A stretch of 64,000 nucleotides of DNA, from contig NZ_FNSC01000001.1 of NCBI RefSeq assembly GCF_900105355.1, positions 1,984,001-2,048,000 on the forward strand, given 5' to 3'. This DNA is from Pseudomonas anguilliseptica. Lineage in GTDB: Bacteria; Pseudomonadota; Gammaproteobacteria; Pseudomonadales; Pseudomonadaceae. Under the pieces are notes generated by a model, which searched no databases, was not told the DNA's origin, and saw only the letters and a program-made list of their open reading frames with translations. Of the stretch, positions 1 to 9,107 are shown in pieces (position 1 is the first letter of the stretch; each line of letters starts with the position of its first letter). The translations under genes and the position numbers were made by a program.

Positions 1-530
1 TCTTCCCGGAAGCCGCACCGGCGCCGACCTTTGGCACGCCCGGTCTGCTGTGGGCTTCGCTGACCCTGGCGATCCTCACTCTGCCGGTGGTGATTGTGGC
101 CACCGAAGAAGGCCTGGCGCGGATTCCACGGGCCGTACGCGAAGGCTCCCTGGCCCTCGGCGCGACCAAGGTGGAAACCCTCTGGCGCGTGGTGCTGCCC
201 ATGGCCAGCCCGGCAATGATGACCGGCCTGATCCTCGCCGTGGCCCGCGCCGCCGGTGAAGTGGCACCGCTGATGCTGGTGGGGGTGGTCAAGCTGGCCC
301 CGAGCCTGCCGGTGGATGGTAACTACCCGTACTTGCACCTTGATCAGAAGATCATGCACCTGGGCTTCCACATCTACGACGTCGGCTTCCAGAGCCCCAA
401 CGTCGAGGCCGCGCGGCCGCTGGTGTACGCCACCGCGTTGCTGCTGGTGTTGGTCATCGTGGTGCTGAACATGTCAGCGGTTTATATCCGCAACCACCTG
501 CGCGAGAAGTACAAGGCGCTGGATCACTAA
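1..530 (+). CDS. pstA: Phosphate ABC transporter permease PstA (3' part)
   Basis: Inner-membrane permease half of the high-affinity PstSCAB phosphate importer. The reading frame is open from base 3, so the gene begins before the window; about 175 C-terminal residues are present. The visible part carries the cytoplasmic coupling loop typical of binding-protein-dependent permeases (EGLARIPRAVREGSLALGAT, the EAA-like loop), followed by membrane segments and a final hydrophobic helix (LLLVLVIVVLNMSAVYI) before a basic tail. It lies 63 bp before pstB on the same strand, as in Pho-regulated pst operons. Identity is firm; the N-terminal domain, often long in pseudomonads, cannot be judged. Confidence 0.95.
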   Translation, partial: FPEAAPAPTFGTPGLLWASLTLAILTLPVVIVATEEGLARIPRAVREGSLALGATKVETLWRVVLPMASPAMMTGLILAVARAAGEVAPLMLVGVVKLAPSLPVDGNYPYLHLDQKIMHLGFHIYDVGFQSPNVEAARPLVYATALLLVLVIVVLNMSAVYIRNHLREKYKALDH

Positions 531-593
531 TCATTGCGCCGCGGCCCGCTGGCCGTGGCGGCTCAACGTATTTGTTAGCGTAGGGAGCATCCC

Positions 594-1427
594 ATGCAGT
601 ACGAAGCACACACACACGGTATCGACATGGCGGCCCTTGGTCGTGACCGCCAGGGCCTGAACATGGCCAACGAGCGTGTGGCCATCGGCGTCCCCGGTCT
701 GAATCTGTACTACGGCGAAAAGCAGGCGCTGTTCGACGTGCAGATGACTATCCCCAACCAGCGCGTGACGGCCTTTATCGGACCAAGCGGTTGTGGCAAG
801 TCGACCCTGCTGCGCACCTTCAACCGGATGAATGATCTGGTCGACGGCTGCCGCGTAGAAGGCGAAATCAACCTCGACGGCAAGAACATCTACCGCAAGG
901 GCGAAGACGTCGCTGAGCTGCGTCGCCGCGTCGGCATGGTATTCCAGAAGCCCAACCCGTTTCCCAAGAGCATCTACGAGAACGTGGTCTACGGCCTGCG
1001 CATCCAGGGCATCAACCAGAAGCGCGTGCTTGATGAAGCGGTGGAATGGGCACTGAAAAGCGCCGCACTGTGGGATGAGGTGAAGGATCGTCTGCACGAG
1101 TCGGCACTCGGCCTGTCCGGTGGTCAGCAACAGCGTCTGGTGATCGCCCGTACCGTGGCGGTGCAGCCGGAAGTGCTGCTGCTCGATGAGCCCTGCTCGG
1201 CGCTGGACCCGATCTCGACACTGAAAGTCGAAGAGCTGATCTACGAACTGAAATCCAAATACACCATCGTCATCGTTACCCACAACATGCAGCAGGCGGC
1301 GCGGGTCTCGGATTACACGGCGTTTATGTACATGGGCAAACTGATCGAGTTCGGTGATACCGATACGCTGTTCACCAACCCGGCGAAGAAGCAGACAGAG
1401 GACTACATCACCGGCCGCTATGGCTGA
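594..1427 (+). CDS. pstB: Phosphate import ATP-binding protein PstB
   Basis: Cytoplasmic ATPase of the PstSCAB phosphate importer and part of the PhoU/PhoR signalling complex. Walker A GPSGCGKS is at residues 63-70, the ABC signature LSGGQ at 174-178, and Walker B LLLDEP at 195-200, followed by the switch histidine in VTHNMQQ. The 277-residue length includes an N-terminal extension of about 25 residues compared with E. coli PstB, as is usual in Pseudomonas. The ATG at 594 has a GGGAG ribosome site about 7 bases upstream. Expected to be co-transcribed with pstA and phoU under PhoB control. Confidence 0.97.
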   Translation: MQYEAHTHGIDMAALGRDRQGLNMANERVAIGVPGLNLYYGEKQALFDVQMTIPNQRVTAFIGPSGCGKSTLLRTFNRMNDLVDGCRVEGEINLDGKNIYRKGEDVAELRRRVGMVFQKPNPFPKSIYENVVYGLRIQGINQKRVLDEAVEWALKSAALWDEVKDRLHESALGLSGGQQQRLVIARTVAVQPEVLLLDEPCSALDPISTLKVEELIYELKSKYTIVIVTHNMQQAARVSDYTAFMYMGKLIEFGDTDTLFTNPAKKQTEDYITGRYG

Positions 1428-1458
1428 CCGGCTATGGCAAACCGCGCTGCGCGTTGTC

Positions 1459-1500
1459 GGCGGCGCGTGCCGTACGCGTTTGTACTGTCTGCGCGCCGCC
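1459..1500 (+). other. Long-range hairpin in the pstB-phoU gap
   Basis: A perfect 9-bp GC-only stem (GGCGGCGCG at 1459-1467 pairs with CGCGCCGCC at 1492-1500) encloses a 24-base loop between pstB and phoU. No T-run follows, so a simple intrinsic terminator is unlikely. It could shield the pstB 3' end or set the pstB:phoU expression ratio. The structure is read directly; its function is inference. Confidence 0.5.
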
Positions 1501-1577
1501 TCCTAGCTCAGCACGCTTTGCCAAAGGCCGGTTAACACTTCGATAGGACTTTCATCCAGTTTCGCAAGGGCTCGATC

Positions 1578-2309
1578 ATGATCAACAAAGAAAACCTTAC
1601 CCAGCATATCTCCCAGCAGTTCAACGTCGAGCTGGAGGAGGTGCGCAGCCACCTGCTGGCGATGGGCGGCCTGGTCGAGAAGCAGGTCAACGACGCGGTT
1701 ACTGCACTGATCGATGCCGACTCCGGTCTGGCTCAGCAAGTGCGCGAGATCGATGACCAGATCAACCAGATGGAACGCAATATCGACGAGGAGTGCGTGC
1801 GCATTCTCGCTCGTCGTCAGCCAGCTGCGTCCGACCTGCGTCTGATCATCAGCATCTCCAAATCGGTGATCGACCTCGAACGCATTGGCGACGAAGCCAC
1901 CAAGATCGCCAAGCGCGCGATCCTGCTGTGCGAAGAAGGCGAAGCGCCGCGCGGCTACGTCGAAGTACGGCATATCGGTGATCAGGTGCGCCGGATGGTC
2001 CAAGAAGCGCTGGACGCGTTCGCCCGTTTCGACGCCGACCTGGCGCTGTCGGTGGCGCAATACGACAAGACCGTCGACCGCGAATACAAGACCGCACTGC
2101 GTGAGCTGGTGACTTTCATGATGGAAGACCCGCGCTCGATTTCGCGCGTGCTCAACATCATCTGGGCCCTGCGTTCGCTGGAGCGCATCGGCGACCACGC
2201 GCGCAATATCGCCGAACTGGTGATCTACCTGGTACGCGGCACCGACGTGAAACACATCGGCCTGACCCGCATGCAGGAAGAAGTGCAGGGCACCAACAAG
2301 GGCAACTGA
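1578..2309 (+). CDS. phoU: Phosphate signalling regulator PhoU
   Basis: Peripheral cytoplasmic protein that links the Pst transporter to the PhoR kinase and keeps the Pho regulon off when phosphate is plentiful. The 243 residues form two tandem three-helix PhoU domains; the metal-binding motif ERIGD occurs twice, at residues 101-105 and 202-206 (the second continuing HARNIAE), as expected for the family. The ATG at 1578 has AAGGG upstream. It follows pstB after 150 bp that holds a stem-loop. Loss of PhoU in other bacteria gives constitutive Pho expression; nothing unusual is seen in this copy. Confidence 0.97.
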   Translation: MINKENLTQHISQQFNVELEEVRSHLLAMGGLVEKQVNDAVTALIDADSGLAQQVREIDDQINQMERNIDEECVRILARRQPAASDLRLIISISKSVIDLERIGDEATKIAKRAILLCEEGEAPRGYVEVRHIGDQVRRMVQEALDAFARFDADLALSVAQYDKTVDREYKTALRELVTFMMEDPRSISRVLNIIWALRSLERIGDHARNIAELVIYLVRGTDVKHIGLTRMQEEVQGTNKGN

Positions 2310-2318
2310 GTCGGCTGT

Positions 2319-2349
2319 TACGGGCGGTGTTGACGCGCCGCCCCGTACC
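2319..2349 (+). terminator. Stem-loop after phoU
   Basis: Just after the phoU stop, ACGGGCGG pairs with CCGCCCCGT (one bulge) across a short loop. There is no clear U-tract, so it may be a Rho-assisted end or a 3'-stabilising structure for the pst-phoU message, not a strong intrinsic terminator. Confidence 0.4.
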
Positions 2350-2455
2350 GCGCTGCATGGCAAAGATGCACCTGATCGCGACATATGGTGCATTTCGGTT
2401 GGCCTTTGGCCAGTAGCCGTGACTATGCTTAAGGCCATTAGAACAGGAGTGGCCG

Positions 2456-3367
2456 ATGAGCAAAGTCAGCGTGCTGGTAGTGGACGACGCAACCTTCATC
2501 CGCGATTTGGTGAAAAAGGGGTTGCGCGATCACTTCCCAGGCATCCAGATCGAAGAAGCCGTCAACGGGCGCAAAGCCCAGCAGATGCTGACGCGCCAGC
2601 CGGTCGACCTGATTCTCTGTGACTGGGAAATGCCGGAAATGTCCGGCCTGGAACTGCTTACCTGGTGCCGCGAACAAGACAGCCTGAAAATCGTGCCGTT
2701 TATCATGGTCACCAGTCGCGGTGACAAAGAGAATGTGGTGCAGGCGATTCAGGCCGGCGTTTCCGACTTTATCGGCAAACCCTTTTCCAACGAGCAGCTG
2801 ATCACTAAGGTGAAGAAGGCCCTCAGCCGTGCCGGCAAGTTGCAGGCGCTGATGTCCAGCGCACCGCCGAAAATGCTCAGCAGCGGCGCCTTTGCCAACG
2901 ACTCTTTATCTGCACTGACTGGCGGCAAGGCCGATGTGGTCAAGCCAGCAGCAGGGCCTGCCGTGCAAGCCGCCGCGGCCTTTGCCGGCAAACCTGCCGC
3001 CAAAGCACCTGCATCCAGCGCGCCTAGCGGCCGTGGTCAGGGCCAGTTGCGTTTGCCTGGCGGTGCCACCATGTCCTGCGTGATCAAGGCGCTGAGCCTC
3101 AAGGAAGCACTGCTGGTGGTCAAACGCACCGAGGTACTGCCACAGGTGCTGGAAAGCGCCGTGCTCGATCTGGAGCAGGGCGAGGCGGCGGAAACCGCAC
3201 GACTCAACGGCTATCTGCATGCCGTCGCGGCGTTCGAGCCAAAACCCGACAGCGAGTGGCTGCAACTGACCTTCAGATTCGTCGACCGCGATCCGCAGAA
3301 GCTCGACTACATCTCCCGACTGATCGCACGCGGTACCGCGCAGAAACATTTTAGCCCCGGCGCGTAG
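2456..3367 (+). CDS. Response regulator with REC domain and C-terminal PilZ-like domain
   Basis: A 303-residue protein with an N-terminal CheY-like receiver (about 1-125): acidic pair D10-D11, phospho-acceptor D56 in LILCDWEMP, T86 and K108 in the switch positions, so it should be phosphorylatable. A low-complexity Ala/Pro linker (about 128-200) leads to a C-terminal domain of about 100 residues that recalls a PilZ fold (ending FVDRDPQKLDYISRLIARG) but has no obvious RxxxR c-di-GMP motif. A GGAG ribosome site precedes the ATG. No kinase is adjacent; it sits between phoU and an M23 peptidase, an arrangement I recall from P. aeruginosa. Output and partner kinase are unknown. Confidence 0.8.
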   Translation: MSKVSVLVVDDATFIRDLVKKGLRDHFPGIQIEEAVNGRKAQQMLTRQPVDLILCDWEMPEMSGLELLTWCREQDSLKIVPFIMVTSRGDKENVVQAIQAGVSDFIGKPFSNEQLITKVKKALSRAGKLQALMSSAPPKMLSSGAFANDSLSALTGGKADVVKPAAGPAVQAAAAFAGKPAAKAPASSAPSGRGQGQLRLPGGATMSCVIKALSLKEALLVVKRTEVLPQVLESAVLDLEQGEAAETARLNGYLHAVAAFEPKPDSEWLQLTFRFVDRDPQKLDYISRLIARGTAQKHFSPGA

Positions 3368-3577
3368 GGCGACGCTGCGCATAGCGCCAGCCTATCCGCA
3401 ACTCCCCGCAATGTGTTTCACGCAGGCTGAAGTCTGGCCATCCGGGGAAACTGGCGGCATATGCCGACCGGTGGCGGTGAGCCGGTTCACAGCCTGACCC
3501 ATGGTGCCTCGCACGGTGGCGGTAGCGCTGCTAATCTCAATGGTCCGGACACAGCACATCATAAGATCCGAGTCGTT

Positions 3578-4474
3578 ATGCTAGGGCGCTTGATACTTCT
3601 CTGCAGTTTGTTGACCCTTGCCGGCCAGGCAGCGGCGTTGACTATTTATAAGTACACCGATGCCAACGGCGTGGTCACCTATACCGACCAGGCCGCGCCT
3701 GGTGCGCAGGTGTTCGTGTTTCGCGACCGCATGGTTGAGCGCCTGGACAACCAGGTAAAGCTGGAAACCAAGAAGCACGAAGCCGGTGAAACCCTGTTGG
3801 TACGCAACGACCTGCACGCCCCTGTACAGATCGAACTGCGCCTGGAAGCCACTGACAACGTCACCGGTGTGCCGAACAAGCCGATCAGCTGGGTGCTGCC
3901 GCCACGCAGTAATATCCGCCTGGCTACCCTGGCCCCGCGCGATGCCAGCAAACCCATGCGTTATACGCCCAAGCTGCGCTACGCCATGGGCGATCCGCGC
4001 CTGCTGCCGACGCAGAAGAGCTATCCGCTGCCGTGGCGCGGCGGCCCGTTCCGCCTGACCCAGGGCGCCAATGGCAAGTACAGCCACTTCACCCCGAAAG
4101 GCCGTTACGCCATGGATATCGCCATGCCCGAAGGCACGCCGATTGTCGCGGCCCGCAGCGGCATTGTGGTGAAAACCGAGAATCGGCAGAGTGGACGCGG
4201 CAACAACCCGGCCGGCAACTATGTGCGCATCCTGCATGATGACGGCACCATGGGCGTTTACCTGCACCTGATGAAGGGTTCGGTGGCGGTCAGCGAGGGT
4301 AGTCGTGTGCGCGCCGGCAGCCTGCTTGCGCGCTCTGGCAATACCGGCAACAGCACCGGCCCGCACCTGCATTTTGTGGTGCAGCGCAATGTCGGCCTGG
4401 CGCTGGAGTCGATTCCTTTCAACTTTGCCCAGCCGGTCAATAGCCTGCCTAGCTTTGCCGTTGGTGGGGAATAG
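3578..4474 (+). CDS. Exported M23-family metallopeptidase with N-terminal DUF4124 domain
   Basis: Begins with a signal peptide (MLGRLILLCSLLTLAGQAAA), so it acts in the periplasm or outer envelope. Residues about 20-45 are a DUF4124 segment (IYKYTDANGVVTYTD). The C-terminal half is a lysostaphin-like M23 domain: the zinc ligands HFTPKGRYAMD and the HLHF motif in GNSTGPHLHFVV are both present, so an active peptidoglycan endopeptidase is plausible. The ATG at 3578 is chosen over an in-frame ATG at 3461 because it places the signal peptide at the N-terminus. Next to the pho genes by conserved order only; the substrate is not known. Confidence 0.85.
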   Translation: MLGRLILLCSLLTLAGQAAALTIYKYTDANGVVTYTDQAAPGAQVFVFRDRMVERLDNQVKLETKKHEAGETLLVRNDLHAPVQIELRLEATDNVTGVPNKPISWVLPPRSNIRLATLAPRDASKPMRYTPKLRYAMGDPRLLPTQKSYPLPWRGGPFRLTQGANGKYSHFTPKGRYAMDIAMPEGTPIVAARSGIVVKTENRQSGRGNNPAGNYVRILHDDGTMGVYLHLMKGSVAVSEGSRVRAGSLLARSGNTGNSTGPHLHFVVQRNVGLALESIPFNFAQPVNSLPSFAVGGE

Positions 4475-4502
4475 GCTGGCTTGGTCGCATGCCCATGCGG
4501 GT

Positions 4503-4604
4503 CGTAGGTTGGTCGTGCGGCGCTTCGTTGAGGAGCCGCGCGACGAAGCCCAATGCAGCTGACTAGCAGCTGTTGGGCTTCGCTTCGCTCGGCAGCAACC
4601 TACG
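4503..4604. repeat. Intergenic inverted repeat with cgtaggttg arms
   Basis: A 102-bp palindromic element between convergent genes. Outer arms CGTAGGTTG (4503-4511) and CAACCTACG (4596-4604) are perfect inverted copies; an inner perfect hairpin pairs GAAGCCCAA (4545-4553) with TTGGGCTTC (4573-4581) around two CAGCTG palindromes. It resembles the small non-autonomous or REP-like elements common between Pseudomonas genes and could act as a bidirectional transcription barrier. Confidence 0.7.
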
Positions 4605-4614
4605 CCCACTTCTC

Positions 4615-5946
4615 TCAATCCAGCTTCAATACCTTGGCCAGCACGATCTTCGGGCCTTTCATCTTCTTGACGATGATCCGTAGGCCGTCGACTTCCAGCA
4701 CTTCCTCTTCTTTGGGCATGCGCTTGAGGGTTTCGTAGATCAGCCCGGCGAGGGTTTCCGCTTCGACGTGATCGAGGTCGACGCCGAGCAGGCGTTCGAC
4801 TTTGGCCAGTGGTGTATCGCCGCGGACCAGCAGCTTACCCGGCTGATAGGCGAGGATCCCGCGTTCGGCCTTGCGGTGTTCGTCCTGAATATCGCCAACC
4901 AGAGCTTCCAGCACGTCTTCCATGGTCAGGTAGCCGATCACCTTGCCATCGGCTTCTTCGACCAGAGCGAAGTGCGAGCCGCCGATGCGGAACTGCTCCA
5001 GCAGGGTGGACAGAGGCATATGCCGGCCGACTCGCTCGATCGGGTGCATCAGTTCGGCCAGTTTCAGCGCCGAAGGCAGCATTTCCAGCAGCGACAGGTG
5101 CAGCAGCAGGTCCTTGATATGCAGCACGCCGACGTATTCGCCGCTGGTGTCGTCGTAGATCGGGTAGCGGCTGTACTTGTGCCGGCGGAATACGCTGAAC
5201 ACTTCATCCAGTGCGGCTGTCAGCGGCAGGGATACCAGGTCTTCGCGGGAGTTGGCCCAGTCCACCACTTCCAGTTCGCCCAACTCCACGGCCGAGGCCA
5301 GTACGCGCATGTCCTGGTCGCTGGCGCGGCTGGAGTGGAGGATCAGCTTGAGTTCGTCGCGGCTGTAGTGGTGCTCATGGTGCGGCCCCGGCTCGCCCTG
5401 GCCAGCCACGCGCAGAATGGCGTTGGCGCTGGCGTTGAGCAGGAAGATTGCCGGGTACATGGCCCAGTAGAACATGTACAGCGGCGCGGCCGTCCACAGC
5501 GACAGCAGCTCGGGTTTGCGGATGGCCCAGGACTTGGGCGCCAGCTCGCCGACCACGATATGCAGGTAGGAAATGATAAAGAACGCGGTAAAGAAGGCGA
5601 TGCCATGCACCAGCTTCGGCGATTCAATGCCGATACTCGCCAGCAGCGGTTCGAGCAGGTGGGCAAAGGCCGGTTCGCCGACCCAGCCGAGGCCGAGGGA
5701 GGCCAGGGTGATACCCAGCTGACAGGCTGAGAGGTAGGCGTCGAGCTGGTTGTGTACGGTGCGCAGGATGTGTCCGCGCCAGCCATTTTTTTCCGCCAGG
5801 GCATCGACCTTGGTGGCGCGCAGTTTGACGATGGCGAATTCGGCAGCAACGAAGAATCCGTTGAGCAGCACTAGAAACAGGGCGAATAGAACGAGGCCGA
5901 AATCGGCGAAATAGTTGCTGGCGACGTAACTCGTGGAGGGGTCCAT
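4615..5946 (-). CDS. CNNM/CorC-type transporter-associated membrane protein (HlyC/CorC family)
   Basis: A 443-residue inner-membrane protein. The N-terminal third is a DUF21/CNNM transmembrane region (LVLFALFLVLLNGFFVAAEFAIV, then further hydrophobic helices to about residue 185). A pair of CBS domains follows (about 210-335, with YPIYDDTSGEYVGVLHIKDLL and GYLTMEDVLEALVGDI), and a CorC_HlyC domain closes the protein. Family members are linked to magnesium or cobalt efflux and were once annotated as hemolysins; the transported ion cannot be read from sequence. It lies downstream of phoR on the same strand with a 69-bp gap. Confidence 0.88.
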   Translation of the reverse strand: MDPSTSYVASNYFADFGLVLFALFLVLLNGFFVAAEFAIVKLRATKVDALAEKNGWRGHILRTVHNQLDAYLSACQLGITLASLGLGWVGEPAFAHLLEPLLASIGIESPKLVHGIAFFTAFFIISYLHIVVGELAPKSWAIRKPELLSLWTAAPLYMFYWAMYPAIFLLNASANAILRVAGQGEPGPHHEHHYSRDELKLILHSSRASDQDMRVLASAVELGELEVVDWANSREDLVSLPLTAALDEVFSVFRRHKYSRYPIYDDTSGEYVGVLHIKDLLLHLSLLEMLPSALKLAELMHPIERVGRHMPLSTLLEQFRIGGSHFALVEEADGKVIGYLTMEDVLEALVGDIQDEHRKAERGILAYQPGKLLVRGDTPLAKVERLLGVDLDHVEAETLAGLIYETLKRMPKEEEVLEVDGLRIIVKKMKGPKIVLAKVLKLD

Positions 5947-6015
5947 AAAGGGTTCGGGTAGTGAATGACCGCTAAAGGGTGGGGTCTGACAGCCGGCTTT
6001 GCAAGTAGGGCGCGG

Positions 6016-7341
6016 TTACTGGCCGCGCCGCACCACTTGCTGCGTGGGGAAGTGGCAGGTGAAGGTGCTGCCCTTGCCCAGGTTGCTGACGATATCCAGC
6101 CGCGCGCGGTGGCGCAGCAGTACATGCTTGACGATGGCCAGGCCCAGACCGGTGCCGCCGGTGTTGCTGGCGCGACTGGAATCGACCCGGTAGAAGCGCT
6201 CGGTCAGACGCGGCAGATGTTTGGCTTCGATACCCAGGCCGCTGTCCTGCACGCTGAGGTGCGCGCCCTGTTCATCGCCCCACCAGCGAATCTGGATGCT
6301 GCCTTCATCCGGGGTGTATTTCACCGCGTTGAACACCAGGTTGGAGAAGGCGCTGCGCAGCTCGGTTTCACTGCCCTTGAGTTTGAGGTGCGGATCCGCT
6401 TCCAGGCTGATGCGGTGATGACGCTCGCCGGACAGCGCCTGGGCATCGTTCTTGATGCTCAGCAGCAGCAGGTCGACGGCTACTGGCTGGTTGTCCGAGG
6501 GGTAGTCGGTGGCTTCCAGCTTGGCCAGCAACAGCAGATCGTTGAGCAGGTTCTGCATGCGTCCGCCTTGCTGCTGCATCTGCTGCAGGGCGCGCAGCCA
6601 GCGCGGATTCACGTCCTCGACGTTATCCAGCAGGGTTTCCAGGTATCCGCTGATCACCGTCAGCGGGGTGCGCAGTTCGTGGGAGACGTTGGCAACGAAG
6701 TCCTTACGCATCTGCTCCAGCTGATACAGGCGGGTGATGTCGCGCACCAGCATCAGGTGTTCGCGGTTGCCGTACTGGGTGATATGGAATTGCAGGCGTA
6801 CACGGTCGCTGACCGGAGAGGGCAGTTCCAGCGGCTCGTTGTAATTGTGGTTCTCGAAATACTCGATAAAGCGCGGGTCGCGTACCAGGTTGGTGATCTG
6901 CTGGCCGCTGTCCTGTGGGGTTTTCAGCCCCAGGAGTTTTTCGGCGGCGATGTTCCACCATTCCAGGTTGCCGTCGCGGTCGAGCATGATCACCGCATCT
7001 TTCAGGGCCGCAGTGGACTCCTGCACACGGTCGATTACCGCCTGCAGGCGGCCACGGACTTTCTGGTCGCGGCGCTGCAGGTGGTAGATGCTGTCGAACA
7101 CTTCGCCCCACAGGCCATAGCCATCGGGCGGCGCTTCGTCACCCTGGCGGGTGCGCAGCCATTTGTGCAAGCGCAGCAATTGCTGCAGGTGCCAGCCAAG
7201 GTAGCCGGCGAGGCCGAGGAGCAGAGTCCAGGCGTATTCGCCAGTGATCAGCCCGAGCAGCAGGCAGACACCGACCAGAAGCAACAAGCGACGTATCAGG
7301 GGGCCGCGCCAGTCTTGATTCAATTCGAGCTCATCCGCCAA
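6016..7341 (-). CDS. phoR: Phosphate regulon sensor histidine kinase PhoR
   Basis: Membrane-bound kinase and phosphatase for PhoB. Two adjacent hydrophobic stretches (about residues 15-50) anchor it without a sizeable periplasmic domain, as in known PhoR. A PAS domain (about 105-200) precedes the HisKA box with phospho-acceptor H221 (NVSHELRTP), then the ATP-binding N box (FSNLVFNAVKYTP), G1 (DSGLGI) and G2 (GGTGLGLAIV). The first usable start is TTG at 7341 with AAGGA just upstream; no in-frame ATG is close. It follows phoB by 50 bp and is probably co-transcribed from the Pho-box promoter. Confidence 0.96.
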   Translation of the reverse strand: MADELELNQDWRGPLIRRLLLLVGVCLLLGLITGEYAWTLLLGLAGYLGWHLQQLLRLHKWLRTRQGDEAPPDGYGLWGEVFDSIYHLQRRDQKVRGRLQAVIDRVQESTAALKDAVIMLDRDGNLEWWNIAAEKLLGLKTPQDSGQQITNLVRDPRFIEYFENHNYNEPLELPSPVSDRVRLQFHITQYGNREHLMLVRDITRLYQLEQMRKDFVANVSHELRTPLTVISGYLETLLDNVEDVNPRWLRALQQMQQQGGRMQNLLNDLLLLAKLEATDYPSDNQPVAVDLLLLSIKNDAQALSGERHHRISLEADPHLKLKGSETELRSAFSNLVFNAVKYTPDEGSIQIRWWGDEQGAHLSVQDSGLGIEAKHLPRLTERFYRVDSSRASNTGGTGLGLAIVKHVLLRHRARLDIVSNLGKGSTFTCHFPTQQVVRRGQ

Positions 7342-7391
7342 GCAATCCTTTATGCAGACCCAAGCTGGGTCTGCAGGCCATCCTAACCGTC

Positions 7392-8081
7392 TTAGCTCTT
7401 GGTGGAAAAACGATAGCCGGTGCCGCGCACGGTTTGCACCAGGTTTTCGTAAACCTCACCGAGGGCTTTGCGCAGGCGACGGATATGCACGTCGACAGTG
7501 CGTTCCTCGACATACACGTTGCCGCCCCAGACCTGATCGAGCAGCTGGCCACGTGTGTAGGCGCGCTCCTGGTGGGTCATAAAGAACTGCAGCAGGCGGT
7601 ATTCGGTGGGCCCCATTTCGGCCGGTTTACCGTCGATGGTGACGCGGTGGCTGACTGGGTCGAGCAGCAGGCCGCCAACTTCGATTGGCCCTTCGCTGTC
7701 GGTTGGGCCGGCGCGGCGCAGTACGGCCTTCAGGCGGGCGACCAGTTCGCGTGGGGAGAACGGCTTGGTGATGTAGTCGTCGGCGCCGACTTCCAGGCCC
7801 TGGATCTTGTTGTCCTCTTCGCCCTTGGCAGTGAGCATGATGATCGGGATGTCGCCGGTCAGCTCATCACGCTTGAGGCGGCGTGCCAGTTCGATGCCGC
7901 TGGTGCCGGGGAGCATCCAGTCGAGCAGGATCAGATCGGGTTTGCGGTCGACGATGATGGCGTGTGCCTGCTGGGTATTTTCCGCTTCCAGGCACTCGTA
8001 GCCGGCCATTTCCAGGGCCACGGCGATCATTTCACGGATCGGTGCTTCGTCATCGACGATCAGGATGTTCTTGCCAACCAT
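7392..8081 (-). CDS. phoB: Phosphate regulon response regulator PhoB
   Basis: OmpR-family activator of phosphate-starvation genes. Receiver domain with acidic pocket D10-D11, phosphorylation site D54 ([10 protein letters not shown]), and K in the conserved TKPFSPREL motif. The C-terminal winged helix has the typical PhoB recognition region ([31 protein letters not shown], given here only to mark the DNA-binding helix). The ATG at 8081 gives 229 residues, the canonical PhoB length; an upstream in-frame extension to 8162 would run through the Pho box and is rejected. Autoregulated, as the adjacent operator indicates. Confidence 0.97.
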   Translation of the reverse strand: MVGKNILIVDDEAPIREMIAVALEMAGYECLEAENTQQAHAIIVDRKPDLILLDWMLPGTSGIELARRLKRDELTGDIPIIMLTAKGEEDNKIQGLEVGADDYITKPFSPRELVARLKAVLRRAGPTDSEGPIEVGGLLLDPVSHRVTIDGKPAEMGPTEYRLLQFFMTHQERAYTRGQLLDQVWGGNVYVEERTVDVHIRRLRKALGEVYENLVQTVRGTGYRFSTKS

Positions 8082-8133
8082 GGGGGGGCCTCGGGTCATC
8101 TCGCTGTAATGGGCTGCATTAGATAACGGAATT

Positions 8134-8151
8134 ATTGCAGCGATATGACAG
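8134..8151 (-). promoter_or_regulatory. Pho box upstream of phoB
   Basis: On the minus strand the sequence reads CTGTCATATCGCTGCAAT: two 7-bp half-sites (CTGTCAT and CTGCAAT) separated by 4 bp, giving the 11-bp period of a PhoB-binding Pho box. A candidate -10 (TATCTA, about 8126-8121) follows 8 bp later. The site lies about 50 bp before the phoB start, which fits positive autoregulation of phoBR. Confidence 0.85.
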
Positions 8152-8171
8152 GCGCGCGGCAAAGCTTCTTT

Positions 8172-9065
8172 CTAGCCGCGCAAGGCGTAGTCCAGCACCA
8201 GGCCGATAAAGATCGCCAAGCCCGCCCAGTGGTTGTGTAGAAAGGCATTGAAACAGGCCATCGGCTTGCGATTGCGGGTCTTGTGAAACTCCCAGGCAAA
8301 GCAGCCGGCGGCCGCCAGCAGGCCAAGGTGGAAGTACAGGCCCAGCTCGAAGCGTGCTGCCGCCAGCAGCAGGCAAAGCAGCGCCAGGCCCTGGAGGATG
8401 ACGATGATCAGGCGATCGGCATCGCCAAACAGAATGGCAGTGGAGCGCACGCCGATTTTCAGGTCGTCCTCGCGGTCGGCCATGGCGTAGTAGGTGTCGT
8501 AGGCCACCGTCCACAGCAGGTTGGCGATATACAGCAGCCAGGCTTCCGCTGGCAGGCTGCCGGTTTCAGCAGTAAAGGCCATCGGCATACCCCAGGAGAA
8601 TGCCGCCCCTAGCACCACCTGCGGATAGAAGGTGTAGCGCTTCATAAAGGGGTAGCAGGCGGCCAGGGCAAGGCCGCCGAAGGACAGCCAGATGGTGGTG
8701 GCGTTGGTAAACAGCACCAGCACGAAGCTCAACGTCACCAGCACGGCAAACAGGATCAGCGCCTCCCGTGGCTGCACCTTGCCACTGGCCAGCGGGCGGG
8801 CCTTGGTGCGGCTGACGTGGCCGTCGAAGTTGCGGTCGGCGTAGTCGTTGATTACGCAGCCGGCGGCGCGCATCAGAATCACCCCGAACACGAAGATCAG
8901 CAGGTTCTTCACGCTCGGCACGCCTTCGGCGGCGACCCACAGCGCCCACAGCGTTGGCCACAGCAGCAAATAGATGCCGATGGGCTTGTCCAGGCGCATC
9001 AGCTGGATAAAGTCCCAGGCGCGTGGGTGCAGGCGATTAAGTGAATGCAGCAGGCGGGTATACAT
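8172..9065 (-). CDS. ubiA: 4-hydroxybenzoate octaprenyltransferase UbiA
   Basis: Inner-membrane prenyltransferase that attaches the polyprenyl tail to 4-hydroxybenzoate in ubiquinone synthesis. Both magnesium-diphosphate motifs are present: NDYADRNFD (residues 73-81) and [13 protein letters not shown] (189-201). About eight hydrophobic helices span the 297 residues. The ATG at 9065 is chosen because GGAG lies 9 bases before it; another ATG five codons upstream (9080) has no ribosome site. It follows ubiC on the same strand, with a small inverted repeat in the gap. Confidence 0.95.
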   Translation of the reverse strand: MYTRLLHSLNRLHPRAWDFIQLMRLDKPIGIYLLLWPTLWALWVAAEGVPSVKNLLIFVFGVILMRAAGCVINDYADRNFDGHVSRTKARPLASGKVQPREALILFAVLVTLSFVLVLFTNATTIWLSFGGLALAACYPFMKRYTFYPQVVLGAAFSWGMPMAFTAETGSLPAEAWLLYIANLLWTVAYDTYYAMADREDDLKIGVRSTAILFGDADRLIIVILQGLALLCLLLAAARFELGLYFHLGLLAAAGCFAWEFHKTRNRKPMACFNAFLHNHWAGLAIFIGLVLDYALRG

Positions 9066-9107
9066 CGAGCGCGTCTCCATGCGAGGTGCGGCTGATTATA
9101 CGGAGGG

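Noticed and set aside
7992-8162. Longer PhoB start at 8162
   Set aside because: The extra 27 residues do not match PhoB and would place the Pho box inside the coding sequence.
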